Source: Eubacteriaceae bacterium
GTDB taxonomy: Bacteria > Bacillota > Clostridia > Eubacteriales > Anaerofustaceae
Length of the DNA: 32,474 bases
Assembly: GCA_017551505.1 (NCBI GenBank)
Contig: JAFZLL010000040.1
Coordinates: 1 to 32,474, forward strand
Reading direction: 5' to 3'
The first letter of the stretch is position 1. The number at the start of each line of letters is the position of its first letter. The notes under the pieces were generated by a model. It was not told where the DNA came from, made no database searches, and was given only the letters and a program-made list of their open reading frames with translations. Both the position numbers and the translations under genes were made by a program. Below, in pieces: positions 16,510 to 24,571 of the stretch.

Positions 16510-17529
16510 TTGGAAACTCAATTAATGAAGATCAAGGAACAGGTGCTCTCCGCAATTGAGTCCGTCGGCGATCTGGCCTCTATCGAGAACCTCAGAGTAG
16601 AGTATCTCGGGAAGAAAGGCAAATTGACGTCGATACTCAGAGGAATGGGCTCCTTAAGCGCTGATGAGAGGCCCAGGATCGGGAAACTCGCAAATGAAGT
16701 GCGCGAAGCTATCGAAACTGCGCTCTCGGAAAAAAAGAAGTATTTTGAAGAAAAAGCCGTTGAACTAAAGCTGTCCAGCCAGTTTATCGACATCACTCTG
16801 CCCGGCAAAAAGCTTGCGTCCGGTCATGAACATCCGCTTTATCTGGTGATCGATGAAATGCTGGATATCTTCGGCCAGCTCGGATTTTCAGTCGTCGAAG
16901 GACCCGAAATCGAATGGGTAAGAAACAACTTCGACAACCTGAACGTCCCGCTCGAACATTCTTCAAGGGACTACAGCGATACCTTTTACTTTACGGATGA
17001 TATTCTCTTAAGGACACAGACTTCTCCCGTGCAGGTCAGGGCGATGACGGGGAACCAGCCGCCCATAAAGATCGTCTCGCCCGGAAAAGTCTACAGAAAA
17101 GATGAGATCGATGCCACCCATTCACCGATGTTCCATCAGCTGGAAGGCCTTATCATCGATGAAGGCATAACCATGGCTGACCTTAAGGGCACTTTGGATT
17201 ACGTTGCAAAGCTTATGTATGGAGAAGATACGCAGACCCGCTTCCGTCCGCATCAGTTCTATTTCACTGAGCCGAGTGCTGAAATGGACGCCAGCTGCTT
17301 CGCCTGCCACGGCAAAGGCTGCCGCATCTGCAAAGGCACCGGATGGATCGAGATACTCGGCTGCGGGATGGTACACCCCCATGTGCTGGAGATCTGCGGC
17401 ATAGATCCGGATAAATATACGGGATTCGCATTCGGAATGGGTCTGGACCGCATGGCGATGCTTAAATACGATATAAATGACCTGCGTCTTCTGTTCGGCA
17501 ACGACACCGAATTCCTTGAGCAGTTCTAA
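16510..17529 (+). CDS. pheS: Phenylalanine-tRNA ligase alpha subunit
   Basis: A 339-residue catalytic subunit of the heterotetrameric class II enzyme charging tRNA-Phe. It has the N-terminal coiled-coil (about 1-85) and the catalytic core with HPLYLVIDEML, LLRTQTSPVQVRAM (motif 2 region), VYRKDEIDATHSPMFHQLEG and the motif 3 stretch FGMGLDRMAMLKY. A Cys-rich insertion CFACHGKGCRICKGTGW (about 262-278), found in many clostridial PheS, probably holds zinc. The start is TTG at 16510, chosen because AAGGG lies 7 bases upstream; an in-frame ATG five codons on has no such site. pheT follows after 11 bases. Confidence 0.96.
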   Translation: METQLMKIKEQVLSAIESVGDLASIENLRVEYLGKKGKLTSILRGMGSLSADERPRIGKLANEVREAIETALSEKKKYFEEKAVELKLSSQFIDITLPGKKLASGHEHPLYLVIDEMLDIFGQLGFSVVEGPEIEWVRNNFDNLNVPLEHSSRDYSDTFYFTDDILLRTQTSPVQVRAMTGNQPPIKIVSPGKVYRKDEIDATHSPMFHQLEGLIIDEGITMADLKGTLDYVAKLMYGEDTQTRFRPHQFYFTEPSAEMDASCFACHGKGCRICKGTGWIEILGCGMVHPHVLEICGIDPDKYTGFAFGMGLDRMAMLKYDINDLRLLFGNDTEFLEQF

Positions 17530-17540
17530 GGAGGACTTGA

Positions 17541-19928
17541 ATGATAACCTCAATTACATGGGTCAAAGATTATACTGAAATTCCCGATGATATGAAGTCC
17601 TTCGCAGAGAGGATGACGATCACCGGCACTATATGCGAGAATTACGAATACAGGGGAGGCCTGATCAGCAATATCGTCACCGCCAAAGTGAACAGCATCG
17701 AGAGCCACCCCGACTCCGACCACTTATGGGTATGCAAAGTCTTCGACGGCGAGAAAGAATATACTATCGTCACCGGGGCCCAGAATGTCAGACAGGGCGA
17801 CATCGTCCCGCTCGCCAGAAACGATTCCACATTACACGACGGGCGTGAGATCAAGACCGGGGTCTTAAGAGGCATCGAAAGCCAGGGGATGCTGTGCTCC
17901 GCCGGTGAGCTCGGCATCAAGGCAGGGATCGCTCCAAAAGCAGCAGAAGAAGGCATCTACATACTGCCCGAGGACACTAAGCTCGGAGTCGATATAAAAG
18001 AAGTACTTGGGCTTGATGACTATACTACCGAATTTGAACTGACCAACAACAGGCAGGACTGCAACAGCGTTCTGGGCATTGCCAGTGAAGTCGGAGCCGC
18101 ATTCGGAAAGAGATTTGTCTTCCCTGCATATGAGTTCGATTCTTCGAAGAACGATATCGATAATTACCTTACGGTCAGTGTTGAGAACCAGAACCTCTGC
18201 AGAAGATACACAGCGAGGATGGTCAGAATAAAGAAGATCGAACCGTCTCCCATGTGGATGCAGGTCAGACTTATGGGCTCGGGTATGAGGCCTATCAATA
18301 ACGTCGTTGATGTCTCTAACTTCGTCATGATGGAGACCGGACAGCCGCTGCATACCTTCGATTTCGACAAACTGGCAGACGGAAAGATAGTCGTCCGTAC
18401 CGCCGCAAAGGATGAAAAGTTCATTACCCTGGACGGCGTTGAAAGAGTGCTTGACGAGGATATGCTCATGATCTGCGACGGGCAGAGAAGCGTTTGCGTC
18501 GCAGGTGTGATGGGGGGAGAAAACTCCGACATTACGGATGACACAAAAGTCGTAGTCATAGAAGCCGCGAACTTCAACGGCACCAGCGTCAGGAACACAT
18601 CGAAGAAACTCGGACTGCGCACGGAATCCAGCGCGCGTTTTGAAAAGGGCATAAGCCCGTTCCTGACGAAATACGCCTGTGACAGGGCTGCCAGCCTGCT
18701 CGTGGAGATCGGCGCAGCTGAATACATAGACGGTGTGATCGATGTAAAGGGAGAGATAGCCGAACCCAGTGAAGTATCCATGGACATGGATTGGTACAAC
18801 TCCTTCATCGGAATAGACCTTACCCCTCAAAGGGCGGCCGGATACCTCGATCTTCTGGGATTCGACACTGTGATCGACGGTTCGGTGATAACCGCCAAAA
18901 CTCCCAGATTCCGTCAGGACATCGCAATAAAGGAAGATCTTGCGGAAGAAGTCACCCGCATGTTCGGTTATGACAATATACCGCAGACGAGGATGGAAAC
19001 GTCGAATTATATCTCGCCGAGGAACGAATACTACTCGTTCAAGCAGAAACTCAAACAGCTGCTTATCGGTATCGGCGGACATGATATACTGACTTATTCG
19101 TTCGACAGCCCGTCCAGGATCAAGGCTTTCGGATTTGACCAAGACGATAAGCGCAGCCAGCCCGAGGTCATCGTAAACCCGCTCGGAGAGGATACTTCCG
19201 CGATGCGCACGACGATCCTCACGGGGCTGCTGTCCACGCTCAAGCTCAACTCCAGCAAGAAAAACGAAGCTAGACTGATGTTCGAGATCGCATGCGCATT
19301 CCTGAAGAACGAGGATAAGAACGATCTTCCCGAAAGCATCGACAGACTTGCCGTAGGCAAATATGATTCTGATTTCTATGAGATCAAGTCAGTTATCGAG
19401 TATATCGCAGACGTGCTTAAGATCTCAGGACTTGATTACGAAAGAGCAAAAGAGCCTTTCCTCCATCCGGGAAGAAGCGCGTATGTTCTTCTGAACGGGA
19501 ATAGGATAGGCTGCTTCGGACAGATACACCCGGGGCTTGCCAAATACTATGAGGCGCCGGAAAGCGTATGCATTGCGGAGATCGATGTTGAGCCTTTGTA
19601 TGAAGCCTATAATGGTCATACTGTGCACATGAGACCTGTGGCAAAGTATCCCGCAGTACACAGGGATCTGGCGCTGGTAATGGATGAGGATACTCCGGCA
19701 GGAGATATCGGCAAAGAGATCTTATCAAGCGGGGGAGACAACCTGATCTCCTGTGACGTATTTGACGTCTATGTCAGCGATGTGATAGGTAAGAACAAGA
19801 AGAGCGTTGCGTATAACCTGGTCTTCCGCAGCGAAGAATCAACTCTTACCGATGAAATGATCGAAGAAGCTGTGAATAACATACTGACACATCTGAAAGA
19901 TAAATACGGCATCACGATCAGGGAATAA
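17541..19928 (+). CDS. pheT: Phenylalanine-tRNA ligase beta subunit
   Basis: A 795-residue beta subunit. Domains in order: an EMAP-type tRNA-binding domain (about 40-150; VNSIESHPDSDHLWVCKV, VTGAQNVRQGD), B3/B4 editing domain (about 210-370; MRPINNVVDVSNFVMMETGQP, and FNGTSVRNTSKKLGLRTESSARFEKG in pieces), B5 DNA-binding-like domain (about 400-475; ITAKTPRFRQDIAIKEDLAEEV), a catalytic-like core and the C-terminal ferredoxin-like anticodon-binding domain (about 700-795; MRPVAKYPAVHRDLALVMD). GGAGG precedes the ATG. Length is typical of the long bacterial form. A near-perfect hairpin terminator follows at 19941. Confidence 0.96.
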   Translation: MITSITWVKDYTEIPDDMKSFAERMTITGTICENYEYRGGLISNIVTAKVNSIESHPDSDHLWVCKVFDGEKEYTIVTGAQNVRQGDIVPLARNDSTLHDGREIKTGVLRGIESQGMLCSAGELGIKAGIAPKAAEEGIYILPEDTKLGVDIKEVLGLDDYTTEFELTNNRQDCNSVLGIASEVGAAFGKRFVFPAYEFDSSKNDIDNYLTVSVENQNLCRRYTARMVRIKKIEPSPMWMQVRLMGSGMRPINNVVDVSNFVMMETGQPLHTFDFDKLADGKIVVRTAAKDEKFITLDGVERVLDEDMLMICDGQRSVCVAGVMGGENSDITDDTKVVVIEAANFNGTSVRNTSKKLGLRTESSARFEKGISPFLTKYACDRAASLLVEIGAAEYIDGVIDVKGEIAEPSEVSMDMDWYNSFIGIDLTPQRAAGYLDLLGFDTVIDGSVITAKTPRFRQDIAIKEDLAEEVTRMFGYDNIPQTRMETSNYISPRNEYYSFKQKLKQLLIGIGGHDILTYSFDSPSRIKAFGFDQDDKRSQPEVIVNPLGEDTSAMRTTILTGLLSTLKLNSSKKNEARLMFEIACAFLKNEDKNDLPESIDRLAVGKYDSDFYEIKSVIEYIADVLKISGLDYERAKEPFLHPGRSAYVLLNGNRIGCFGQIHPGLAKYYEAPESVCIAEIDVEPLYEAYNGHTVHMRPVAKYPAVHRDLALVMDEDTPAGDIGKEILSSGGDNLISCDVFDVYVSDVIGKNKKSVAYNLVFRSEESTLTDEMIEEAVNNILTHLKDKYGITIRE

Positions 19929-19940
19929 GAATAGTTTTAC

Positions 19941-19977
19941 AAAAGATGCACTAAATATATATTTAGTGCATCTTTTT
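19941..19977 (+). terminator. Terminator after pheT
   Basis: GATGCACTAAAT (19945-19956) and ATTTAGTGCATC (19961-19972) form a perfect 12-bp stem around ATAT, with AAAA before and TTTTT after, so it could work in both directions. Confidence 0.9.
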
Positions 19978-19978
19978 A

Positions 19979-19987
19979 TGTTATGAT
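19979..19987 (+). promoter_or_regulatory. Extended -10 promoter of the degenerate recombinase gene, near-leaderless
   Basis: TGTTATGAT (TGn plus TATGAT) lies directly after the pheT terminator. Transcription should start near 19994, about three bases before the ATG at 19997, with no ribosome-binding site between. Confidence 0.45.
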
Positions 19988-19996
19988 ATAACTGTA

Positions 19997-20863
19997 ATGG
20001 AAAAATCATATTCTGAATATCTGAAAAAGGAATATCCGTCCGATACGGCCAAAGGATACTTGTACGATGTCCGGGGATTCGAGCGATTCCTGAGACAGCG
20101 CTATGATGACGAAAACAGCGTTCTTGAAAATGCCGCCGCTGCCGATGTGATAGCGTATATGAACTGGCTGAGCGCATCAAATAATTCCGAAGCCATGATC
20201 AACAGGATGCTTTCATCACTGAGGAACTATTATGACTATCTGCAGGATCTGGGGGTAATAAATAATTCTCCCGTTAAGAATGTGAAGTCATTGAAAGTCA
20301 GTACTGAAAATAAACAGCCTCTGCTCATTGACGAATGCAGAAAGCTGCTTGAAAGCATAGATGGAAGGAATTCTCTGAGAGATCAGCTTATAATCCTGAT
20401 GAATATCAACTGCTGCCTCACTGCTTCGGAGCTGGCATCCATCAGAACGGCAGATATCACTGATGAGTGCCTCATCATACGCGATAATGACAAAAATGAG
20501 AGAATGATCCCTTTGGATGACGCTCTGAAATCGATTTTAAGGCGTTTTTTATCGGACGAACGTATACGAACACGTAAATTCCTTTTCAGCGGGAATGACG
20601 AACCGATGCCTCTGAGGACCATCCAGCTTATAGTTACAAACCGGCTGAAAAAAAGCGGTATCTACAGGAAGGGGATGTCTACAGTCACTCTGAAACTTAC
20701 CGGAGCATATATCCTGAAAAAATACTGTTCGGTCGGCAATGAAACTCTCAGTACAGTCTACGGTATAAACAAACCCGAAAACATCATAGTCAGCAGAGAT
20801 GAATTTCCGGTCGGGGAAAATATCAATAAAAATCCTCTTGTAAAACTGGCGGGGCAGGAGTAA
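19997..20863 (+). CDS. Tyrosine recombinase-like protein lacking all catalytic residues
   Basis: A 288-residue protein with the layout of XerC/XerD: an N-terminal SAM-like core-binding domain (about 1-100, with MINRMLSSLRNYYDYLQDLG) and a C-terminal catalytic-fold domain (about 105-270). It aligns along its length with Xer proteins, but each catalytic position is changed. The arginine of the family's TGLRVSEL is T142 in CLTASEL; the beta-hairpin lysine of GKGNKER reads DNDKNER; the HxxR pair falls on L232 and T235 in TLKLTGAY; the LGH histidine is N248 in VGNETLST; the nucleophile tyrosine falls on I257, with Y255 two residues off. The frame has no lesion, suggesting a kept structural role. 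It precedes an active-looking recombinase by 59 bases. Confidence 0.75.
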   Translation: MEKSYSEYLKKEYPSDTAKGYLYDVRGFERFLRQRYDDENSVLENAAAADVIAYMNWLSASNNSEAMINRMLSSLRNYYDYLQDLGVINNSPVKNVKSLKVSTENKQPLLIDECRKLLESIDGRNSLRDQLIILMNINCCLTASELASIRTADITDECLIIRDNDKNERMIPLDDALKSILRRFLSDERIRTRKFLFSGNDEPMPLRTIQLIVTNRLKKSGIYRKGMSTVTLKLTGAYILKKYCSVGNETLSTVYGINKPENIIVSRDEFPVGENINKNPLVKLAGQE

Positions 20864-20922
20864 AATAACTACAGATATCTTTCCGTTAAAGACAGCTTTA
20901 ATGTAAATATGGAGTAGAATTT

Positions 20923-21999
20923 ATGCCAAACAACTACACTAAGGAAAAAAACGCAGAATACACTGTCAAATTAAGAAATATGCTGGAATTGCTGCCCGCG
21001 TTCGCGTCGGACTTTTTCCGCGGAATCACTGATACGACTCAGATCCGGACAAGGCTTGCTTATTCATACGATCTGCGTATCTTCTTTTATTATCTGAAAA
21101 ATGTAAATGATAAATTCCATGATAGAAAAGATGAGAGGGATTTTACCGTTAAAGATCTGGATCTGATCAAAGCTGTAGATTTAGAAAAATACTCTGAATT
21201 CCTCTCCTATTATCAATTGCCGAATTATAAGGACCCGTCGAAGATGATGACCTATACAAATTCAGCAAACGGAAAGATGCGAAAGCTTGCTACGCTGCGC
21301 AGCTTCTATAAATACTATTTTAAACGCGAACTGATCCAGACAAACCCTGCGGAACTGGTCGATCTCCCGAAAATCCACGAAAAGCCTATCGTCCGGCTGG
21401 AAGTTAATGAAGTAGCCGATCTGCTTGACGGCGTGGAAGACGGTAATAGATTATCAGAAACTGCAAAGAGATTCCATGAGAAAACCGCTCTCAGGGATAC
21501 AGCGCTGATAGCGTTGATGCTCGGAACAGGGATCCGTATCAGCGAGTGTATTGGGCTTAATATATCGGATTTCGATTTCTCGAACAACAGTTTTATCGTC
21601 ACGCGAAAAGGCGGCGATAAAGCCATACTCTATCTATCCCAGGAAGTTGCAGATATACTTACAAATTACCTTAAAGAATATCGAAATAAGATAGAAGGAA
21701 TCAGGCCGGGCGACGAAGATGCTATGTTCCTTTCTCTCCAAAAGAAACGCATGGGTGTCAGCGCCGTTGAAAAAATGGTTAAAAAGTATACGAGAAGCAT
21801 TGTGCCGTTGAAAAACATCTCTCCGCATAAATTCAGGAGCACGTTTGGTACAAATCTGTATCTCGAGACGGGAGATATCTACCTTGTGGCGGATGTGTTA
21901 GGCCATAAAGATGTCAATACCACCAGAAAACATTACGCGGATGTAGAAGAAGACAGGCGTAAGCAGGCAGCTAAAGTGATAAAGCTGAGAAAAGATTAA
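20923..21999 (+). CDS. XerC/XerD-type tyrosine recombinase
   Basis: A 358-residue tyrosine recombinase with an intact active site: R205 in GTGIRISEC, lysine K229 or K233 in TRKGGDKAIL, H302 and R305 in SPHKFRSTFG, H328 in LGHKDVNTT and nucleophile Y338 in KHYADV. The N-terminal core-binding domain (about 1-150) is longer than in XerC/D, with MRKLATLRSFYKYYFKRE. GGAG stands 8 bases before ATG. Such genes next to lexA occur in clostridia and probably act at dif-like sites or in DNA rearrangement; which role applies here cannot be told. Its stop overlaps the convergent LysM gene by 4 bases and no phage genes surround it. Confidence 0.88.
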   Translation: MPNNYTKEKNAEYTVKLRNMLELLPAFASDFFRGITDTTQIRTRLAYSYDLRIFFYYLKNVNDKFHDRKDERDFTVKDLDLIKAVDLEKYSEFLSYYQLPNYKDPSKMMTYTNSANGKMRKLATLRSFYKYYFKRELIQTNPAELVDLPKIHEKPIVRLEVNEVADLLDGVEDGNRLSETAKRFHEKTALRDTALIALMLGTGIRISECIGLNISDFDFSNNSFIVTRKGGDKAILYLSQEVADILTNYLKEYRNKIEGIRPGDEDAMFLSLQKKRMGVSAVEKMVKKYTRSIVPLKNISPHKFRSTFGTNLYLETGDIYLVADVLGHKDVNTTRKHYADVEEDRRKQAAKVIKLRKD

Positions 22000-22304
22000 T
22001 AGACAGGCAACTCTATCGTCTGTCCGGTGTAAATGAGTCCACCCTTTTGCAGTCCGTTTATCTGGCATATCTCGAATACGACTTGAGGAAGTCTCATGTC
22101 ACTTGGACATATTGCTTCAGCTAAAGCCCATACAGTATCGCCATCGCGAACTACATAAGGCATGGTCCGTGTTAACGTAGATCCGTTGGCTCCAGTAAAT
22201 GGGATAAAGAAAGCAAAGAATATAACAAGCACAACGAATGCTATAAAGAGTTTCTTATATATTGCTACTGCAGATTTCTTGAGGTGTATCGAACGTTTTT
22301 TCAT
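21996..22304 (-). CDS. YneA-like LysM protein, probable SOS cell-division inhibitor
   Basis: A 102-residue protein with a basic N-terminus, one membrane segment (about 18-37, KLFIAFVVLVIFFAFFIPF) and a C-terminal LysM domain (about 48-102: YVVRDGDTVWALAEAICP, then YTGQTIELPVY). It matches the size and plan of YneA, which delays division during the SOS response in Bacillus. Position supports this: it diverges from lexA, has a good promoter (TTGACA-17-TACACT) and a LexA box over its transcript start. GGGAG lies five bases before the ATG. Sequence identity to YneA outside LysM is not evident, so the symbol is withheld. Confidence 0.82.
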   Translation of the reverse strand: MKKRSIHLKKSAVAIYKKLFIAFVVLVIFFAFFIPFTGANGSTLTRTMPYVVRDGDTVWALAEAICPSDMRLPQVVFEICQINGLQKGGLIYTGQTIELPVY

Positions 22305-22318
22305 ATTAACTCCCTAAT

Positions 22319-22332
22319 CGAACATTTGTTTA
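22319..22332. promoter_or_regulatory. LexA (SOS) box
   Basis: CGAACATTTGTTTA matches the Bacillota box CGAAC-N4-GTTCG/GTTYG except near its end. It covers the predicted transcript start (about 22331) of the LysM gene. Confidence 0.75.
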
Positions 22333-22337
22333 GCACA

Positions 22338-22366
22338 AGTGTACGATAAACCGATTAAATTGTCAA
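22338..22366 (-). promoter_or_regulatory. Promoter of the yneA-like gene
   Basis: Minus-strand TTGACA (22366-22361), exactly 17 bases, TACACT (22343-22338); start near 22331, inside the LexA box. Confidence 0.75.
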
Positions 22367-22373
22367 GATATTT

Positions 22374-22387
22374 AGAACAAATATTTG
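22374..22387. promoter_or_regulatory. Degenerate second LexA-like site at the lexA promoter
   Basis: AGAACAAATATTTG keeps the GAAC half but has ATTT for GTTY. It touches the -35 of lexA, a plausible place for autoregulation; weaker than the site at 22319. Confidence 0.35.
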
Positions 22388-22413
22388 ACAAGACATACTG
22401 CCATATGTATAAT
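22385..22413 (+). promoter_or_regulatory. Promoter of lexA
   Basis: TTGACA (22385-22390), exactly 17 bases, TATAAT (22408-22413): a full consensus sigma-A promoter. Start near 22420, ribosome-binding site AAGGTGG 7 bases before ATG 22444. Confidence 0.85.
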
Positions 22414-22443
22414 GTAATTGAAAATTAGTAAGGTGGTTTTCCC

Positions 22444-23061
22444 ATGTACGAAGATCTATCTGGTATTCAAATCGAAATTCTTGAGTATCTCAAGGACGAA
22501 ATGAAAAAGCACAGCTACTCACCCTCTGTTAGAGAGATAGGTGCAGCTGTTGGATTGAAATCAACATCTTCTGTCCAGTATCAACTGAACAATCTTGCAC
22601 AACTGGGCTATATCCGCCGCAATCCGCTTAAACCAAGAACCATCGAGATTATCGATGATGATGAACCTATTCCAGAGACAGAGATGATCTCTGTTCCTAT
22701 CGTAGGTAAGGTCGCTGCAGGTGCCCCGATCCTTGCCGTTGAGAATTATGAAGACTATTTCCCTCTGCCTGCTTCATTTTTGGGCCGTGGTGAAAGTGAA
22801 TGCTTCATGCTCATGGTACAAGGGAGCAGCATGATTAATGCCGGCATCTTTGACGGAGATTATGTGATCGTCCGTCAGCAGAATACCGCAAGAAATGGTG
22901 AAATAGTCGTTGCCATGATTGATGATGAGGCAACGGTCAAGACCTTCTACAAAGAAGAGAACAGCATCCGCCTGCAACCGGAGAATCCGATGATGGCTCC
23001 TATATATGCCAGAAATGTTACTATACTGGGGAAAGTTATCGGGGTAATCAGAAAACTATAA
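22444..23061 (+). CDS. lexA: SOS-response repressor LexA
   Basis: A 205-residue repressor that cleaves itself when RecA filaments form, releasing SOS genes. The N-terminal winged helix (about 1-65) has SPSVREIGAAVGLKSTSSVQYQL, given here as the recognition region around 26-48; the C-terminal peptidase domain has the cleavage site A92-G93 in KVAAGAP, catalytic S129 in VQGSSM and K166 in ATVKTF. All three functional elements are intact. It shares a regulatory region with the divergent LysM gene; CGAAC-type boxes there imply autoregulation. It is converged on by the ATPase gene after a terminator. Confidence 0.96.
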   Translation: MYEDLSGIQIEILEYLKDEMKKHSYSPSVREIGAAVGLKSTSSVQYQLNNLAQLGYIRRNPLKPRTIEIIDDDEPIPETEMISVPIVGKVAAGAPILAVENYEDYFPLPASFLGRGESECFMLMVQGSSMINAGIFDGDYVIVRQQNTARNGEIVVAMIDDEATVKTFYKEENSIRLQPENPMMAPIYARNVTILGKVIGVIRKL

Positions 23062-23125
23062 GAAGGATTAATCAAACATCTGCAATAGGGATATATTCAA
23101 AGAATAAAAAGTGATATTAGCCTTG

Positions 23126-23158
23126 AACCGGGCCCGCAATCAGCGAGCCCGGTTTGTG
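23126..23158 (+). terminator. Terminator after lexA
   Basis: AACCGGGC (23126-23133) pairs with GCCCGGTT (23147-23154), with CGC/GCG inside, followed by a short TGTGATTTT. The T tract is poor, so efficiency is uncertain. Confidence 0.6.
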
Positions 23159-23162
23159 ATTT

Positions 23163-24377
23163 TCAATCCCATTTTTCAGCAAGAAGGAAGTCACGGATAT
23201 TCCTGTGTTTGATGCCGTCTCTGCTCATATCATAGTCATCCATAGAGATTACATATTTGGGGTAATTATCCCGAATGGCGTCATATGCGCGGAATTCACG
23301 CTCAACTGTGTCCTGTGAACTGAGAAGATATGCCACTTGGACGTAAATCTTCTCGTTGCCGCTTTGCGCGACGAAATCAACTTCTTTATCCATGACCTTT
23401 CCGATAGTAACAGTATAGCCGCGTCGTATCAGCTCCATACATACGATGTTTTCCAACAGCTGATCCATGTTACGGGTAGTACCTCCGTATACAGCTTCAC
23501 GAATGCCGTGATCGACAATATAGTATTTCTCATTGACGGAGAGAATCTTCTTCCCCGCAATATCTTCTCGGCTGAGTTTGAAGAATAGATAAGCGTCACA
23601 ACACGCCTTTATATAATTCAGTATCGTTTCTGGGGCAACTCTGCGGTTTTCACTCTTGAAATAGTTCGAAATGCCCCTGGCGCTGAACGTGTGGCCTACG
23701 TTTGCAAGAACATAGGTAATAATGCGCTCAAGAAGATCAACATCTCGGATATTGTTGCGCTTCACCACATCTTTGAGGATGACGGAATTGTATAAATCCC
23801 GAAGATACTGCAATGACGCTGTTCTGTCACCGTAAAGATTGGTCAGAAACGGCATACCACCAAGGTCAATATAGTTTTTGAATTCGTCCGGTATGGAAAG
23901 CAGCGTCTGGTCCTGTTTTCTGCATTCAAGATATTCCTCAAAAGAAAATGGGTAAATCAGGAACTCCACGTAGCGACCACCCAGATAGGTTGCAAGCTCA
24001 CCGGACAGCAGCTTGGCATTAGAGCCGGTAATATAAATATCGCAGTCAAAATCCATTCTTGCGGAATTGATGCATTTCTCCCAACCATCAACTTCCTGTA
24101 TTTCGTCAAAGAAAAGATAGCTTTTCTCGGATATGTCGGAAACTCGTTTGTCCAGTTCCTTATATAGAGCGTCCGACGTACAATATTTCGCATTCGCCAG
24201 AGATTCAAAATTAAATGTAATAAACTGTGTATCAGATATCCCCTGCTCACGCAGCTCTTCTTTGATGAGTTCAAGCATAACAGATTTGCCGGATCTGCGG
24301 ATGCCGGTAAGAACTTTAATTAGCTCAGTGCCAATAAAGGGGCGAATCCGCTGTATGTAACGTTCGCGTTTGATCAT
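23163..24377 (-). CDS. AAA-family ATPase with DUF4143 C-terminal domain
   Basis: A 404-residue ATPase of the COG1373 group. Numbered from ATG 24377: Walker A GIRRSGKS (25-32), Walker B YLFFDEIQ (87-94), a sensor-like YITGSNAKLLSGELATYLGGR segment near 120-140, then a winged-helix stretch (TFSARGISNYFKSENRRVAPETI, quoted only as its region near 250) and the DUF4143 nuclease-like fold with EVDFVAQSG and YVQVAY. The biological role of this widespread, often mobile family is unknown. An alternative GTG lies three codons upstream, but AAGGCGG is correctly spaced (8 bases) for ATG 24377. It has its own promoter set in a 13-bp inverted repeat. Confidence 0.85.
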   Translation of the reverse strand: MIKRERYIQRIRPFIGTELIKVLTGIRRSGKSVMLELIKEELREQGISDTQFITFNFESLANAKYCTSDALYKELDKRVSDISEKSYLFFDEIQEVDGWEKCINSARMDFDCDIYITGSNAKLLSGELATYLGGRYVEFLIYPFSFEEYLECRKQDQTLLSIPDEFKNYIDLGGMPFLTNLYGDRTASLQYLRDLYNSVILKDVVKRNNIRDVDLLERIITYVLANVGHTFSARGISNYFKSENRRVAPETILNYIKACCDAYLFFKLSREDIAGKKILSVNEKYYIVDHGIREAVYGGTTRNMDQLLENIVCMELIRRGYTVTIGKVMDKEVDFVAQSGNEKIYVQVAYLLSSQDTVEREFRAYDAIRDNYPKYVISMDDYDMSRDGIKHRNIRDFLLAEKWD

Positions 24378-24411
24378 GATCCTCACCGCCTTAGACTTTT
24401 AGTATGCCTAG

Positions 24412-24440
24412 AATATAACACATTTATAACTGACATTCAA
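24412..24440 (-). promoter_or_regulatory. Promoter of the DUF4143 ATPase gene
   Basis: Minus-strand TTGAAT (24440-24435), exactly 17 bases, TATATT (24417-24412). Predicted start near 24405. The -35 and spacer overlap one arm of the inverted repeat. Confidence 0.65.
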
Positions 24441-24468
24441 CTTAAATAATAAGAAAATGTCAGTTATA
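24425..24468. repeat. Perfect 13-bp inverted repeat at the ATPase promoter
   Basis: TATAACTGACATT (24425-24437) and AATGTCAGTTATA (24456-24468) are exact inverted copies separated by 18 bases. One arm overlaps the ATPase -35 and spacer, the other lies just upstream, so a dimeric or looping regulator is suggested. There is no T tract fitting a terminator. Confidence 0.75.
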
Positions 24469-24571
24469 TCTTCCAAAATACCCATCATGGTTAATAACAT
24501 CAACCATACGTTACACAGTACTACTATTTAATGTCGATTTCTGATGGATATCGCCAGCGTTCCGGTCAAAT
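24469..24571. other. Intergenic spacer between the ATPase promoter and the operon terminator
   Basis: No gene, promoter or hairpin of note. Together with the flanking regulatory elements this makes up the gap of about 340 bases between the ATPase gene and ynbB. Confidence 0.4.

Noticed and set aside
17865-19142. 425-codon open frame on the minus strand
   Set aside because: It is exactly antisense to pheT, has no recognisable motifs or ribosome-binding site, and pheT is unambiguous.
19997-21999. Phage or integrative-element integrase pair
   Set aside because: No phage, plasmid or transfer genes, no tRNA and no visible att repeats nearby; the context is pheST and lexA.
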